Shown here piece by piece: positions 25,119 through 36,372 of a stretch of DNA of 64,000 nucleotides (position 1 is the first letter of the stretch; each line of letters starts with the position of its first letter). The notes beneath the pieces were generated by a model that made no database searches, had not been told where the DNA came from, and saw only the letters and a program-made list of their open reading frames with translations. The position numbers were made by a program, and so were the translations under genes. This DNA is from Aeromicrobium chenweiae (GTDB lineage Bacteria; Actinomycetota; Actinomycetes; Propionibacteriales; Nocardioidaceae): the NCBI RefSeq assembly GCF_003065605.1, contig NZ_CP026952.1, forward strand, positions 2,294,001-2,358,000, read 5' to 3'.

Positions 25119-25643
25119 TCACAGGCTGTCGAGAGGGGCGGGCTCGGCGCCCAGCTCCTGGCGCACGACGTCGAACGCGACCTGCGGCGAGTAGCCCTTG
25201 CGTGCGAGCAGCCCGGTCAGCCGGCGGACCTTGGTCGTCTCGTCGAGAGAGCTCATCGTGCGGAGCTTGGCCTGGACGAGACGGTGCGCCGCCTCGACCT
25301 CGGCCTCGGGGTCGAGCTCGCCCAGCGCCTCGCGGGCGATCTCCTCGTCGACACCCTTGCGCCGCAGCTCCATCGCGAGCACCCGCGAGGACAGGCCCTT
25401 GCTGCGCTGGCGCGACTGCACCCAGGACCGGGCGAACTCCGCGTCGTCGACCAGCCCGGCGTCCTCGAACTTGTCGAGGATCGCCCGGGCCACCTCGGCC
25501 GGCACCTGCTTCTTGGCAAGCGCCTGCTCGAGGTCGGCCCGGCTGCGCGCCGTGACGGCGAGCCGGTCGTAGACGATCTGCCGGGCCCGGGACATCTGCT
25601 CGGCGACGTCGTAGTCCCCCGTGTCGTCCTCGTCCGACGACAT
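25119..25643 (-). CDS. recX: RecX, regulator of RecA
   Basis: 174 aa, within the family range. Three-helix RecX repeats are visible: ARQIVYDRLAVTARSRADLEQALAKKQVPAEVARAILDKFEDAGLVDDAEFARSWV, SSRVLAMELRRKGVDEEIAREALGEL, and a third ending GLLARKGYSPQVAFDVVRQEL. RecX binds along the RecA filament and limits recombinase and coprotease activity. It follows recA by 5 bases, the standard operon, and is probably read from the same LexA-controlled promoter. Confidence 0.96.
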   Translation of the reverse strand: MSSDEDDTGDYDVAEQMSRARQIVYDRLAVTARSRADLEQALAKKQVPAEVARAILDKFEDAGLVDDAEFARSWVQSRQRSKGLSSRVLAMELRRKGVDEEIAREALGELDPEAEVEAAHRLVQAKLRTMSSLDETTKVRRLTGLLARKGYSPQVAFDVVRQELGAEPAPLDSL

Positions 25644-25648
25644 GGCGA

Positions 25649-26719
<1,071 letters not shown>

Positions 26720-26849
26720 GGTGGATCCGTTTCTGCTCGTGGGTGGCCGGTCATCGACGACGCTAGAAGGACCCTCAGACATATATGGGCCTCGTCGACC
26801 CGCCTGTGGATGCCGTCCTTCTCACGTCCAACCTGTGCACCCAGCGTAT

Positions 26850-26865
26850 ACGAACACGTGTTCGA
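26850..26865. promoter_or_regulatory. LexA-binding SOS box of recA
   Basis: CGAAC-ACGT-GTTCG with flanking A matches the actinobacterial/Gram-positive SOS box CGAAC-N4-GTTCG exactly. It lies about 130 bp upstream of the recA start. recA-recX should be derepressed on DNA damage. lexA itself is not in the window. Confidence 0.85.
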
Positions 26866-26887
26866 GAGCGAGCGACACGCCGAGCCG

Positions 26888-27883
26888 TCAGAGGATGCCC
26901 GGCCGGGGCTCCATCCCGGCTGCCCGGTAGGTCGCGTCCACCAGGTCCATCGTGGCCACCGCGTCGTCGAGGCCGAGCGGTGCTGCCGCCCTCCCCCGCA
27001 CCGCGGCGTCGAACGCCGTGAGCTGGCACGCGTACGACGACGGTCCCCTGACCCACTCCCGGCGCTCGACGGTGCCGGTCATGACCCGCAGGCGGTCGTC
27101 GAGCTGCGGCAGCACGAACGACGGCGCCTCGACCTGTCCGCGGGAGCCGATCAGGACGAGCCGCAGGAGCGTCTCCGGCGCGGCCATGTGGGTCAGCAGC
27201 GACGCGGTCGCGCCACCCGGCAGGTCCAGCTCGGCCTGTGCCCACTCGTCGACGCCGGGCCGGCCCGCACGTTCGCCCGCCCTCGCCGAGCGCATCACCG
27301 GTCGCCCGCCGAGCCAACCGGCCACCTGGCCGAACGCGTGCAGCCCGTAGCAACCGAGGTCCATCAGCGCTCCCCCGGCGAGCTCGAGCGACCAGCGTGG
27401 GTCGTCGTCCGCGGGTGCCGGGATCATCATCGTGACCTCGACGTGCCGCACGTCGCCGATCTCGCCGCTCAACGCGATGTCACGGATCCGGCGCATCATC
27501 GGGTGCATCGCGTAGTGGAAGGCCTCCATCACGACCCGGTCGGAGGCGCGGGCCGCGTCGGCCACGACCCGCGCCAGCGTGCCGTTCGCGGCGAACGGCT
27601 TCTCGCTCAGCACGTGCTTGCCGGCGCGGACGGCCCGCAGGTTCCACGGCGCGTGCTGGCTGTTGACCAACGCGTTGTAGACCACGTCGACCTCGGGGTC
27701 GGCGAGCACCTCGTCGTACGACCCGTACGCCCGCTGGACGCCGTGCCGGCTCGCGAACGCCCGGGCGCGGTCCAGGTCGCGCGACCCCACCGCCACGACG
27801 CGGTGCCCGGTCTGCGCGGCCGGCTCGATCAGGGCGGTCCCGGCGATGCGGGCGGCACCGAGGACCCCGATGCGCAGCGTCAC
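26888..27883 (-). CDS. Gfo/Idh/MocA-family oxidoreductase
   Basis: 331 aa NAD(P)-dependent sugar oxidoreductase. The Rossmann start is LRIGVLGAARIAGTALIEPA (GxxxxA type); EKPFAANGTLARVV carries the conserved E-K-P, and MEAFHYAMHP and LMDLGCYGLH hold the conserved His/Asp region. It starts with GTG overlapping the stop of the LacI gene (GTGA), so it is the last gene of the beta-glucoside locus. A likely substrate is a sugar or sugar derivative produced in that pathway; the exact one is unknown. Confidence 0.88.
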   Translation of the reverse strand: MTLRIGVLGAARIAGTALIEPAAQTGHRVVAVGSRDLDRARAFASRHGVQRAYGSYDEVLADPEVDVVYNALVNSQHAPWNLRAVRAGKHVLSEKPFAANGTLARVVADAARASDRVVMEAFHYAMHPMMRRIRDIALSGEIGDVRHVEVTMMIPAPADDDPRWSLELAGGALMDLGCYGLHAFGQVAGWLGGRPVMRSARAGERAGRPGVDEWAQAELDLPGGATASLLTHMAAPETLLRLVLIGSRGQVEAPSFVLPQLDDRLRVMTGTVERREWVRGPSSYACQLTAFDAAVRGRAAAPLGLDDAVATMDLVDATYRAAGMEPRPGIL

Positions 27884-28920
27884 TCCGGCGCCCGGGACGT
27901 GCTGGCGCGGACGATCAGCTCCACCGGAAGGACGAGCCGCTCGGGTGCCGGGTCGCCGGCGTCCACGTGCCGCAGCAGCATCTCGGCCATGCCCCGGCCG
28001 AGCTCGATCAGCGGCTGGCGCACCGTGGACAGCGGCGGGTCGGACGTCTCGGCCGCGGTGGTGCCGTCGAAGCCGATGACGCCGACGTCCTGCGGCACGC
28101 GTCGACCGTGCGAGCGCAGCGACCTCATCGCCCCCATCGCCATCAGGTCGCTAGCCGCGAACACGCCGTCGATGTCGGGGCGGCGGGCCAGCAGCTCCTC
28201 CATGCCGGCCCAGCCGCTCTGCTCGCTGAAGTCGCCCTCGACCACGAGCTGCTCGTCGTACGCCAGGCCGGCCGCCCGGATCGCGGCCGTGTAGCCGTCG
28301 AGGCGGTCACGCCCCGAGGCCATCGCCCGCGGGCCGGAGATCGTCGCGATCGTGCGTCGCCCGGTGTCGGCCAGGTGCGCGACGGCCTCCCGGGCGCCGT
28401 CGACGTTGTCGACGTCCACGAACGAGCCGCCCCACTGCGCGGCCCGGCCACCGACGACGACCGGCAGACCGCGGGCGTCGAGGTCGACCGGGAACGCCTC
28501 GTCGTCGTGCAGGGACAGCAGCAGGACGCCGTCGACGTGCTGCCGCGTCAGGTAGCCGCCGAGCCGCGCGGCCTGGTCGGTGTCGTGCACGAGGGAGAGC
28601 ACGAGCTGCCGGGACGCCTCGTTGAGCGCCGACGAGATCCCGCGCACCACACCGGCGAAGAACGGCTCGCCGAAGATGCGTTCCTCGGACTCCGCGATGA
28701 CCAGCGCGACGGTGTCGGTGCGCCGGGTCACGAGGGTCCGCGCGGCCTGGTTGGGGACGTAGCCGAGCTCCTGGACGGCCTGCATGACCACCTCGCGGGT
28801 GCGCTCGCTGACCTGCGGCGAGCCGTTGATGACCCGCGACGCGGTGCCGCGCCCGACGCCCGCGAGCGCCGCCACCATCTCGAGGGTCGGCTGCTGCCCG
28901 CGCGCCTCCTCCACGCTCAT
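27880..28920 (-). CDS. cebR: LacI-family repressor, CebR-like
   Basis: 346 aa from the ATG at 28920. N-terminal helix-turn-helix: PTLEMVAALAGVGRGTASRVINGSPQVSERTREVV (about residues 11-45), then a periplasmic-binding-protein-like sensor domain with GRRTIATISGP and IDGVFAASDLMAMGAMRSL. The gene lies directly downstream of a GH1 beta-glucosidase, and two near-consensus CebR boxes precede the ABC transporter. In Streptomyces CebR controls cellobiose/cellotriose uptake, and cellobiose releases it; the same role is inferred here. The C-terminal stop overlaps the oxidoreductase start. Confidence 0.85.
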   Translation of the reverse strand: MSVEEARGQQPTLEMVAALAGVGRGTASRVINGSPQVSERTREVVMQAVQELGYVPNQAARTLVTRRTDTVALVIAESEERIFGEPFFAGVVRGISSALNEASRQLVLSLVHDTDQAARLGGYLTRQHVDGVLLLSLHDDEAFPVDLDARGLPVVVGGRAAQWGGSFVDVDNVDGAREAVAHLADTGRRTIATISGPRAMASGRDRLDGYTAAIRAAGLAYDEQLVVEGDFSEQSGWAGMEELLARRPDIDGVFAASDLMAMGAMRSLRSHGRRVPQDVGVIGFDGTTAAETSDPPLSTVRQPLIELGRGMAEMLLRHVDAGDPAPERLVLPVELIVRASTSRAPE

Positions 28921-28939
28921 GCCGCCATCTCCATCGGGT

Positions 28940-30301
28940 TCACGAGCCCAGTATCCCGGCGCCGTGCTGCCGGATGAGATCGGCGTACCAGCGAGCACTG
29001 TCCTTCGGCGTCCGCACCTGCGTCTCGTAGTCCACGTGCACGATGCCGAACCGCTTGTCGTACCCCTCGGCCCACTCGAAGTTGTCCATGAGCGACCACG
29101 CGAAGTACCCCCGGACGTCCACTCCTTGCTCGCGCACCGCGACCAGCGACGCGAGGTGGCTCTCGATGTACGCGATGCGGTCCGCGTCGCGCACGACGCC
29201 GTCGACGAGCTCGTCGTCGAACGCCGCCCCGTTCTCGGTCAGGTAGACCGGGATCGCCGGGTAGTCCCGCTGCACCTGGCTCAGGATGTCCACGAGACCT
29301 GCCGGGTCCACGTCCCACCCGGTCGCGGTCCGCGGCAGGCCGTTCTCGAGCTGGAAGCGCACCGCGGCGCTGCCCGGCCACAGCCCCGCGCCGACGACGT
29401 GTCGGGTGTAGTAGTTGACGCCGAGGAAGTCCAGCGGCTGCGCGATGGTCCCGGTGTCGCCCTCGAGGATGAACTCCGCGTCGGTGACCGGCGCGAGGTC
29501 CGCGAGGACGTCCTTGGGGTAGCTGCCCTTGAGCAGCGGGTCGAGGAACCAGCGGTTCATCAGCCCGTCGATGCGGCGGACAGCGTCGTCGTGCCGTCCC
29601 GAGTCGTCCACGGGGGTCACCGGGTAGAGGTTGACCGTGACGCCGACCTGCGCGTCCGGCACGATCTCGCGCAGACGCTGCACCGCGAGGCCATGGCCCA
29701 GGAGGAGGTGGTGGGACGCGGCGACAGCCTCGGCCGGGTCCGTGCGGCCCGGGGCGTGGATGCCGCTGGCGTAGCCGAGGAACGCGGCGCACCAGGGCTC
29801 GTTGAGCGTGATCCAGTGCTTGACCCGGTCACCGAGCGCCTCGGCGACGATCGCGGTGTAGTCCGCGAACCGGTCGGCCGTCTCGCGCAGCGGCCATCCC
29901 CCGGCCTGCTCCAGGGCTTCCGGCAGGTCCCAGTGGTAGAGCGTGACCCACGGGACGATCCCGCGCTCGAGCAGCCCGTCCACCAGCCGGTCGTAGAAGG
30001 CGATGCCCGGGGCGTTGCCGGTGCCGGAGCCGTCGGGCTGGACCCGCGGCCACGCGACGGAGAACCGGTAGGCGTTGAGCCCGAGCCCGGTCATCAGGTC
30101 CAGGTCCTCGCGCCAGCGGTGGTAGTGGTCGATCGCGACCGCACCGTCGTCGCCGCCCGCGACCCGACCCGGGGTCGCGGCGAAGGTGTCCCAGATCGAC
30201 GGCGTCCGTCCGTCCTCATCCACCGCGCCCTCGATCTGGTACGACGAGGTCGCCGCGCCCCAGCAGAAGTCCGCGGGAAGTCCCGAGATGTCGAGTGTCA
30301 T
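28940..30301 (-). CDS. bglC: GH1 beta-glucosidase (BglC-like)
   Basis: 453 aa, start ATG overlapping the permease stop (ATGA). Family 1 TIM barrel with acid/base E168 in ITLNEPW and nucleophile E356 in YLTENGAAF. The N-terminus has the classic [21 protein letters not shown] and the WHW region [20 protein letters not shown]. It has no signal peptide, so it cleaves imported cellobiose or other beta-glucosides in the cytoplasm. The genomic setting with an ABC importer and CebR-like repressor supports this. Confidence 0.94.
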   Translation of the reverse strand: MTLDISGLPADFCWGAATSSYQIEGAVDEDGRTPSIWDTFAATPGRVAGGDDGAVAIDHYHRWREDLDLMTGLGLNAYRFSVAWPRVQPDGSGTGNAPGIAFYDRLVDGLLERGIVPWVTLYHWDLPEALEQAGGWPLRETADRFADYTAIVAEALGDRVKHWITLNEPWCAAFLGYASGIHAPGRTDPAEAVAASHHLLLGHGLAVQRLREIVPDAQVGVTVNLYPVTPVDDSGRHDDAVRRIDGLMNRWFLDPLLKGSYPKDVLADLAPVTDAEFILEGDTGTIAQPLDFLGVNYYTRHVVGAGLWPGSAAVRFQLENGLPRTATGWDVDPAGLVDILSQVQRDYPAIPVYLTENGAAFDDELVDGVVRDADRIAYIESHLASLVAVREQGVDVRGYFAWSLMDNFEWAEGYDKRFGIVHVDYETQVRTPKDSARWYADLIRQHGAGILGS

Positions 30302-31122
30302 GCCTTGAGCCCACCTTCCATGATGCCGCCGATGATCTGGCGACCGAAAACGATGAAGACCACCACGAGCGGCAGGGTGCCGATGAACGTGCCGGCCATG
30401 ATGAGTGACTGGTCGGAGTAGTAGCCGCTCGACAACCGGGACAGCGCGACCTGCACCGTGGGATGGTCGGCGTCGAGCGTCAGGTAGGGCCACAGGAAGT
30501 CGTTCCAGCGCTCCATGAACGTCAGGAGCCCCAGGACGGCTGCGGCGGGTCGCAGGGCCGGGAAGACGATGCTGAAGAAGATGCGGAACGTCGAGGCGCC
30601 GTCGACCCGCGCGGCCTCGATCATCTCGTCGGGGATCGCCTGCTCGGCGAACTGACGCATCATGAACACGCCGAACCCGGCCACGACGAACGGCAGCGTC
30701 ACCGACGGCAGTCCGCCGCTGAGCCCCAGCTTGGTCATCAGCATGTAGAGCGGGATCAGTCCCAGCTGGACCGGCACCATCATCGTGCCGATCACGAACA
30801 GCAGCAGCGCGTTGCGGCCCTTGAACTTCAGCTTGGCGAACGCGAAGCCGGCCAGCGACGAGCTGACCACGACGCACACCGTCGCGACCGTCGCGACCAG
30901 CAGGCTGTTGACCAGCGCCTGGCCGAACAGCACGTCGGGGTTCTCGAAGACCCGGTCGAGGTTGCCGAACAGGTTGCCGCCGAGGCTCAGCGGCGGCGGC
31001 AGCGAGACGATCTCGTCGGTGGTCCGCGACGCCATCACGAGCATGAAGTACAGCGGTCCGATCGACAGCAGCACGACCGCCACGAGGCCGACGTACAGCA
31101 GGGGGCTCTTGGTCGTCCTCAT
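30298..31122 (-). CDS. cebG: sugar ABC transporter permease, CebG/MalG-type
   Basis: 274 aa, six membrane segments. The inner-membrane EAA loop is [29 protein letters not shown] (the E-A-A-x-x-D-G-A motif that docks the ATPase). The C-terminus ends [15 protein letters not shown], typical of MalG-like permeases. One base separates it from the MalF-type gene upstream, and its stop overlaps the beta-glucosidase start. Together they form the membrane channel for the binding protein at 32118-33407. Confidence 0.92.
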   Translation of the reverse strand: MRTTKSPLLYVGLVAVVLLSIGPLYFMLVMASRTTDEIVSLPPPLSLGGNLFGNLDRVFENPDVLFGQALVNSLLVATVATVCVVVSSSLAGFAFAKLKFKGRNALLLFVIGTMMVPVQLGLIPLYMLMTKLGLSGGLPSVTLPFVVAGFGVFMMRQFAEQAIPDEMIEAARVDGASTFRIFFSIVFPALRPAAAVLGLLTFMERWNDFLWPYLTLDADHPTVQVALSRLSSGYYSDQSLIMAGTFIGTLPLVVVFIVFGRQIIGGIMEGGLKA

Positions 31123-31123
31123 G

Positions 31124-32035
31124 TCAGTCCACCGACTTGATCCGGCGCAGCAGCGCCACGTTGATCACCGCGAAGATCGCGATGAGGAGGAACAGGACCC
31201 ACGCGACCGTGGAGGCGTACCCGAACCGCTGGCCGGTGAAGGCCTGCTGCACGAGGTACATCGCGACGGTCTGGAACTGGCCGGTCGAGCCGCCCGCGAT
31301 CGCGTTGACACCCGAGCCGAACAGCAGCGGTTCGGTGAACAGCTGGACGCCGCCGATCGTCGCGACGATCGAGACGAAGATGATCGTGGGGCGCAGCATC
31401 GGCACCGTGATCGACCAGAACTGTCGCCAGGCGGACGCGCCGTCGATGCGGGCCGCCTCGTAGAGCTCCTTCGGCACCGCCTGCAGCGACGCGAGCAGGA
31501 TGAGGGCGTTGTAGCCGGTCCAGCGCCAGTCGACCATGACCGAGATGGCCAGCCAGGACGACCAGCGGTGTCCCTGCCAGTCGATCGGCTCGACGCCGAC
31601 GTGCCCGAGGGCCCAGTTCACGATGCCGTAGTCGCGGGCGAAGATGAGGCCGAAGATGATGCCGACCGCGGCGACCGAGGTGACGTTCGGCAGCAGCACT
31701 CCCATGCGCCAGAACGTCCGGCCGCGGAGCTTGCCGTTGAGCACCTGCGCGAGCACCGTGGCCAGGATCAGCTGCGGGACCGTGGCCAGCACGAAGATGC
31801 CGATCGTGTTGGTCAGTGCCCGCCAGAAGTCCGGGTCCTGCATCAGCTCCCGGTAGTTGGCGAACCCCACGTAGCCCTGGTCGCCGGCGAGCAGGCTCCA
31901 GTCGTGCAGGGAGACCCACAGCGTGTAGAGCAGCGGGAACAGCCCGAAGATCGCAAAGACGATGAAGAACGGGGAAACGAAGGCGTACGGGGCGACGCGG
32001 GCCTCGGTCTTGATGAACCGATCGCGGATCCTCAC
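31124..32035 (-). CDS. cebF: sugar ABC transporter permease, CebF/MalF-type
   Basis: 303 aa with six predicted membrane segments. The EAA loop is ELYEAARIDGASAWRQFWSITVPMLRPT. The N-terminus APYAFVSPFFIVFAIFGLFPLLYTLWVSLHDWS is typical of the first helix of this family. It follows the binding-protein gene after an 82-base gap that contains a strong hairpin, and it precedes the MalG-type permease by 1 base. Confidence 0.92.
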   Translation of the reverse strand: MRIRDRFIKTEARVAPYAFVSPFFIVFAIFGLFPLLYTLWVSLHDWSLLAGDQGYVGFANYRELMQDPDFWRALTNTIGIFVLATVPQLILATVLAQVLNGKLRGRTFWRMGVLLPNVTSVAAVGIIFGLIFARDYGIVNWALGHVGVEPIDWQGHRWSSWLAISVMVDWRWTGYNALILLASLQAVPKELYEAARIDGASAWRQFWSITVPMLRPTIIFVSIVATIGGVQLFTEPLLFGSGVNAIAGGSTGQFQTVAMYLVQQAFTGQRFGYASTVAWVLFLLIAIFAVINVALLRRIKSVD

Positions 32036-32054
32036 CTGATCACTCCTGGTCGGT

Positions 32055-32094
32055 CCGGTGCCTGCACCCGCTGGAGGACGAGTGCAGGCACCGG
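32055..32094. promoter_or_regulatory. intercistronic stem-loop after the binding-protein gene
   Basis: CCGGTGCCTGCAC (32055-32067) pairs perfectly with GTGCAGGCACCGG (32082-32094), loop of 14 bases. It lies between the binding-protein stop and the first permease start. Such hairpins after solute-binding-protein genes often stabilise the upstream mRNA or partly terminate, giving more binding protein than permease. That role is inferred from position. Confidence 0.7.
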
Positions 32095-32117
32095 GGCACT
32101 GTGATGGGACGGATGGA

Positions 32118-33407
32118 TTACTTGGCGGCCTTCTGGGCGGCCTTCACGGCTTCCCCCCATCCGTCGGACGCGGACCGCTGACCGTTCTCGACGCTGCGGA
32201 GGACGTTCTCGAACGCGTCGCGGACGGGGACGTTCTTCGCGCCGAGGTAGACCGGCTGCAGGTTCTTGGCACCGGCCACGAACAGCTGGCCCGTCGGGGC
32301 GTTGTTGAAGTAGTCGTTCTTGGCGTCCTTCAGCTCAGGCGTGTCGTAGAGCGCCGGGAGCGACGGCAGCCGTCCCTCGGACTTGAACGCGCCGAGCTGT
32401 CCGGTCTTGCTCGAGAGGAACTTGATCAGCTCGATCGCCTCCTTCTGGTGCTTGCTCGACTTCGGCACCGACAGCCACGAGCCACCCCAGCTGCCACCGC
32501 CGCCGGGCACGGTCGCGATGTCCCACTTGCCGGCGAAGCCGTCGCCGGCCTGGCCCTTGATGTAGCCGGTCATCCACGCGGGGCAGGCCACGGTCGCGAA
32601 CGAGCCGTTCTTGAAGCCGGCGTTCCACTCGTCGGAGAAGGCCACGAGCTTGGCCGTGAGCTTGGCCTCGATCATGTCGTTGGCCAGGCCCCAGGCGTTC
32701 ATGACGGCCGGGTTGGACTCGACGACCAGCTTGTTGTCGCGGTCGAAGTAGGTCTCGTCGCCGCCCTGCATGAGGATCGAGTTGTACGTGTTGGTGGCTG
32801 CGTCGACGAAGTGGATCTTGTCGTCACCGATGCCGGCCTGGAACTTCTCGCCGGTCGCGATGAAGTCCTCCCACGTGGGCCACAGCTTGGCGACCTCCTC
32901 GCGGTCGGTCGGCAGGCCCGCCTTCTCGAACAGGTCGCGCCGGTAGCACATGGCCAGGCCGCCGACGTCCGTCCCGAGGCCGATCGTCGTCTTGCCGTCG
33001 GCCGTGGTCGCCGCGCTGGCGACGAACGGCAGGTAGTCGTCCTTGATCTCGGCGAAGCCGTGCTCCTGCAGGTTGACGAACTTGTCGGCGCTCTGCAGGA
33101 AGTTGACCGTCTGGCCCTCCTCGATCGCGACCACGTCTCCGGCGGCCGCGTTGGCCGCGATCTGCTGGCTGAGCTTGGTGTTGTACTTGCCGAGGTCGCC
33201 CTCCGCGCTCTCCACGATCTTGACCCCGGGGTGCTCGGACTCGTACTGCTTGTAGAGGTCCTTGTATCCGAACTGGCCGAACAGGTTGACCCGCAAGGTG
33301 ACCGATCCGCCGGACCCGTCATCACTCGATCCTCCACAGCCGGCTGCGAGCACTCCCACCACGAGGGATGAGACCGCAGCGGCGGCGATGCGCTTTGTGC
33401 GATTCAC
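32118..33407 (-). CDS. cebE: extracellular sugar-binding lipoprotein, CebE-like
   Basis: 429 aa. Lipoprotein signal KRIAAAAVSSLVVGVLAAGC with the lipidated cysteine at 24, followed by a family 1 solute-binding domain: VTLRVNLFGQFGYKDLYKQYESEHPG, FVNLQEHGFAEIKDDYLPF, GKTTIGLGTDVGGLAMCYRRDLF, GGSWLSVPKSSKHQKEAIELIKFL. The operon with two permeases, a GH1 beta-glucosidase and a CebR-like repressor points to cello-oligosaccharides or related beta-glucosides. Two CebR-type boxes lie upstream. Confidence 0.92.
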   Translation of the reverse strand: MNRTKRIAAAAVSSLVVGVLAAGCGGSSDDGSGGSVTLRVNLFGQFGYKDLYKQYESEHPGVKIVESAEGDLGKYNTKLSQQIAANAAAGDVVAIEEGQTVNFLQSADKFVNLQEHGFAEIKDDYLPFVASAATTADGKTTIGLGTDVGGLAMCYRRDLFEKAGLPTDREEVAKLWPTWEDFIATGEKFQAGIGDDKIHFVDAATNTYNSILMQGGDETYFDRDNKLVVESNPAVMNAWGLANDMIEAKLTAKLVAFSDEWNAGFKNGSFATVACPAWMTGYIKGQAGDGFAGKWDIATVPGGGGSWGGSWLSVPKSSKHQKEAIELIKFLSSKTGQLGAFKSEGRLPSLPALYDTPELKDAKNDYFNNAPTGQLFVAGAKNLQPVYLGAKNVPVRDAFENVLRSVENGQRSASDGWGEAVKAAQKAAK

Positions 33408-33433
33408 GTCGTACCTTCCTCCGACTCCCCCGG

Positions 33434-33447
33434 TGGGAGCGCTTCCA
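33434..33447. promoter_or_regulatory. CebR-type operator 1
   Basis: TGGGAGCGCTTCCA differs by one base from the palindromic consensus TGGGAGCGCTCCCA known for Streptomyces CebR. It starts 27 bases upstream of the binding-protein start, where it could block transcription of the ABC operon. Confidence 0.85.
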
Positions 33448-33489
33448 TCGGAGTATGAGCCAGGTCACATCGGCTCGTCAACACTTTTT

Positions 33490-33503
33490 TGGGAGCGTTC
33501 CCA
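33490..33503. promoter_or_regulatory. CebR-type operator 2
   Basis: TGGGAGCGTTCCCA also has one mismatch to TGGGAGCGCTCCCA. It lies 43 bases from operator 1 and sits between the divergent binding-protein and ATPase genes, so one repressor could control both directions, possibly by looping. It is embedded in an AT-rich patch (TTTTTTGGG and AAATTTG). Confidence 0.85.
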
Positions 33504-33618
33504 AATTTGTTGTTCGAAGTCACTAATGGTCTCGACACGGCTCGATCGGGGCCGTACGGTGTGACCACCATCACCTGGATCGTCCGGCACGTACCTGCCG
33601 GTGAAGGGACGCTCACCC

Positions 33619-34691
<1,073 letters not shown>

Positions 34692-34695
<4 letters not shown>

Positions 34696-34886
34696 CGCTC
34701 GGAGGCGGGCAGGTTGCGGGTCGCGTGGACGGCCCGCCAGACCGTCTTGGGGTCCTCCCCCGCCTCGAGGGCCTCGGTCACGGTGCGCCCACCAAGGATG
34801 CTCATGACGTGGCTCTCGGCCCAGACGCGGGAGTAGCCTGCGCCCAGGTGCCGGTCCATGCGGTCCCAGAACTCGCTGTGCCTCAT
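34692..34886 (-). CDS. DUF3046 small protein
   Basis: 64 aa. MRHSEFWDRMDRHLGAGYSRVWAESHVMSILGGRTVTEALEAGEDPKTVWRAVHATRNLP matches the DUF3046 family, which in mycobacteria (Rv2738c) lies next to recA. Here a cellobiose locus separates it from recA. It is divergent from nothing and co-directional with clgR 25 bases upstream. The convergent ATPase overlaps it by 4 bases. Function is unknown. Confidence 0.9.
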
Positions 34887-34911
34887 CGGTCGTGCTCGGT
34901 GTCAGGCAAGC

Positions 34912-35214
34912 TCAGGCGGCCGATACCGAGACGTCGCCGGGCGAGATCGACGAGATGCTGGCGATCTGGTCGACCGACGCCTCCTCGATCTCGAGCATCG
35001 CGCTGACGTCCATCAGGACCTTGGACAGCGGCACGTCGAGGGCGGCGGCCAGGGCCGCGAGCAGCTCGGAGCTGGCTTCCTTCTGGCCCCGCTCGACCTC
35101 GGAGATGTAGCCCAGGCTGACCCGGGCCTTGCCCGAGACGTCACGCAGCGTGAGGCCCTGGGCCATGCGGCGAGCGCGGAGCACCTCACCGACGAGCTGA
35201 CGCATCGCGGTCAT
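34912..35214 (-). CDS. clgR: ClgR, XRE-family regulator of proteolysis genes
   Basis: 100 aa. Helix-turn-helix ([57 protein letters not shown]) of the ClgR/PopR type, which activates clp protease and other stress genes in actinobacteria. The C-terminus ends SVSAA; ClgR is itself a ClpP substrate recognised through a C-terminal Ala-Ala, so a rapid-turnover degron is likely. Position upstream of DUF3046 and downstream of cinA matches mycobacteria and corynebacteria. Confidence 0.92.
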   Translation of the reverse strand: MTAMRQLVGEVLRARRMAQGLTLRDVSGKARVSLGYISEVERGQKEASSELLAALAAALDVPLSKVLMDVSAMLEIEEASVDQIASISSISPGDVSVSAA

Positions 35215-35247
35215 CGGGCACCTCCGTCAATTGCTGTCATGAAAGTC

Positions 35248-35736
35248 TCAACCCCGATCGGACCGGGATTCTTCCCCCAGCCTAGCGACCAGCAACGACA
35301 ACAGCGCATCGACCGTCCCCGTGCGGATCGATTCGCGGTCGCCGTGCAGCTCCAGCAGGGCTGTCTCGACGCCGCGCGGCCCGGCCACGGCCACGTGCAC
35401 GGTCCCGGCGGGCTTGCCCTCGTTCGGGCCCGGTCCGGCGACGCCGGTGGTGGACAGCCCGTACGTCGCACCGAGCCGTTCGCGGACGCCCTGCGCCATG
35501 CTCGAGGCGACGCCTGCGTCGACGGTGCCGACGCGGTCGATCAGGTCGGCATCGACGCCGAGCAGCTCGGTCTTCAGGTCAGCCGCGTACGCCACGACTC
35601 CCCCGCGGACGACGGCGGAGGCGCCGGGGACGGTCACGAGCGTCGCGCACACCAGGCCGCCGGTCAGCGACTCGGCGGTGGCCACCGTGGCTCCCGCGGC
35701 CCGCAGGCCATCGATCGCCTCGGCCGCGACGCTCAC
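35248..35736 (-). CDS. cinA: CinA C-terminal domain protein (nicotinamide-nucleotide amidase)
   Basis: 162 aa, GTG start overlapping the pgsA stop (GTGA); longer frames do not fit. The single PncC/CinA-C domain has ATAESLTGGLVCATLVTVPGAS, VVAYAADLKTELLGV, GLSTTGVAGPGPNEGKPAGTVHVAV and a C-terminal RTGTVDALLSLL. It deamidates nicotinamide mononucleotide to nicotinate mononucleotide in characterised members. The N-terminal COG1058 half of larger CinA proteins is absent, as in other actinobacterial copies at this locus. Confidence 0.92.
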   Translation of the reverse strand: MSVAAEAIDGLRAAGATVATAESLTGGLVCATLVTVPGASAVVRGGVVAYAADLKTELLGVDADLIDRVGTVDAGVASSMAQGVRERLGATYGLSTTGVAGPGPNEGKPAGTVHVAVAGPRGVETALLELHGDRESIRTGTVDALLSLLVARLGEESRSDRG

Positions 35737-36341
35737 GCCTTCGCCGACGCCTTCGCCGCGCGGCGCAGCGCGATCGCGTCGCGCACGTACTGGACGCCGG
35801 TGGACAGCGTGATCGCGACCGCGCCGGCCATGAGCAGGTGGGTGATCCACCGCAGGATGTCGCAGGGGACGTTGTCCCACAGCTCGAACGGCAGGATGTA
35901 CCCGCCGAGCGCGAACGCCTGCAGGGCGGTCTTGATCTTGCCGCCCTGACCAGCGGGCATGACGCCGTACTTCTTCACCACGAAGCGCATCGCGGTGATG
36001 CCCCACTCGCGCACCAGGACCACGATCGTGACGGTCCAGAACAGCCAGTTGTCATAGATGATCGCCAGGCCGACGAAGGCCATGCCGGTCAGCGCCTTGT
36101 CGGCGATCGGGTCGGCCAGCTTGCCGAAGTCTGTGACCAGGTCGTACCGCCGGGCGAGGTCGCCGTCGATGCGGTCGGTGATCATCAGCAGGGCGAACGC
36201 GACCCACGCGGCGACCCGCAGGCCGATCGACTGACCGTCGTCGGCGAGGAGGAGCCAGCCGAAGAAGGGCACGCCCACGATCCGTACGACCGTGAGGACG
36301 TTCGCGATGTTGAGGTTGCTCGGCGGGGTGGCCGTGTTCAT
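35733..36341 (-). CDS. pgsA: CDP-diacylglycerol-glycerol-3-phosphate 3-phosphatidyltransferase
   Basis: Makes phosphatidylglycerophosphate, the first step to phosphatidylglycerol and cardiolipin. 202 aa from the ATG at 36341 with a GAGAGGG site. The CDP-alcohol phosphotransferase motif D-G-x2-A-R-x8-G-x3-D-x3-D is complete in IDGDLARRYDLVTDFGKLADPIADKALTG. Several hydrophobic helices flank it. It is followed by cinA with a 4-base overlap. By position it corresponds to mycobacterial pgsA3, so a role in a specialised phosphatidylglycerophosphate pool is possible. Confidence 0.93.
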   Translation of the reverse strand: MNTATPPSNLNIANVLTVVRIVGVPFFGWLLLADDGQSIGLRVAAWVAFALLMITDRIDGDLARRYDLVTDFGKLADPIADKALTGMAFVGLAIIYDNWLFWTVTIVVLVREWGITAMRFVVKKYGVMPAGQGGKIKTALQAFALGGYILPFELWDNVPCDILRWITHLLMAGAVAITLSTGVQYVRDAIALRRAAKASAKA

Positions 36342-36372
36342 GGGTCCCTCTCGGTGGGGGCGGAACGACTCC

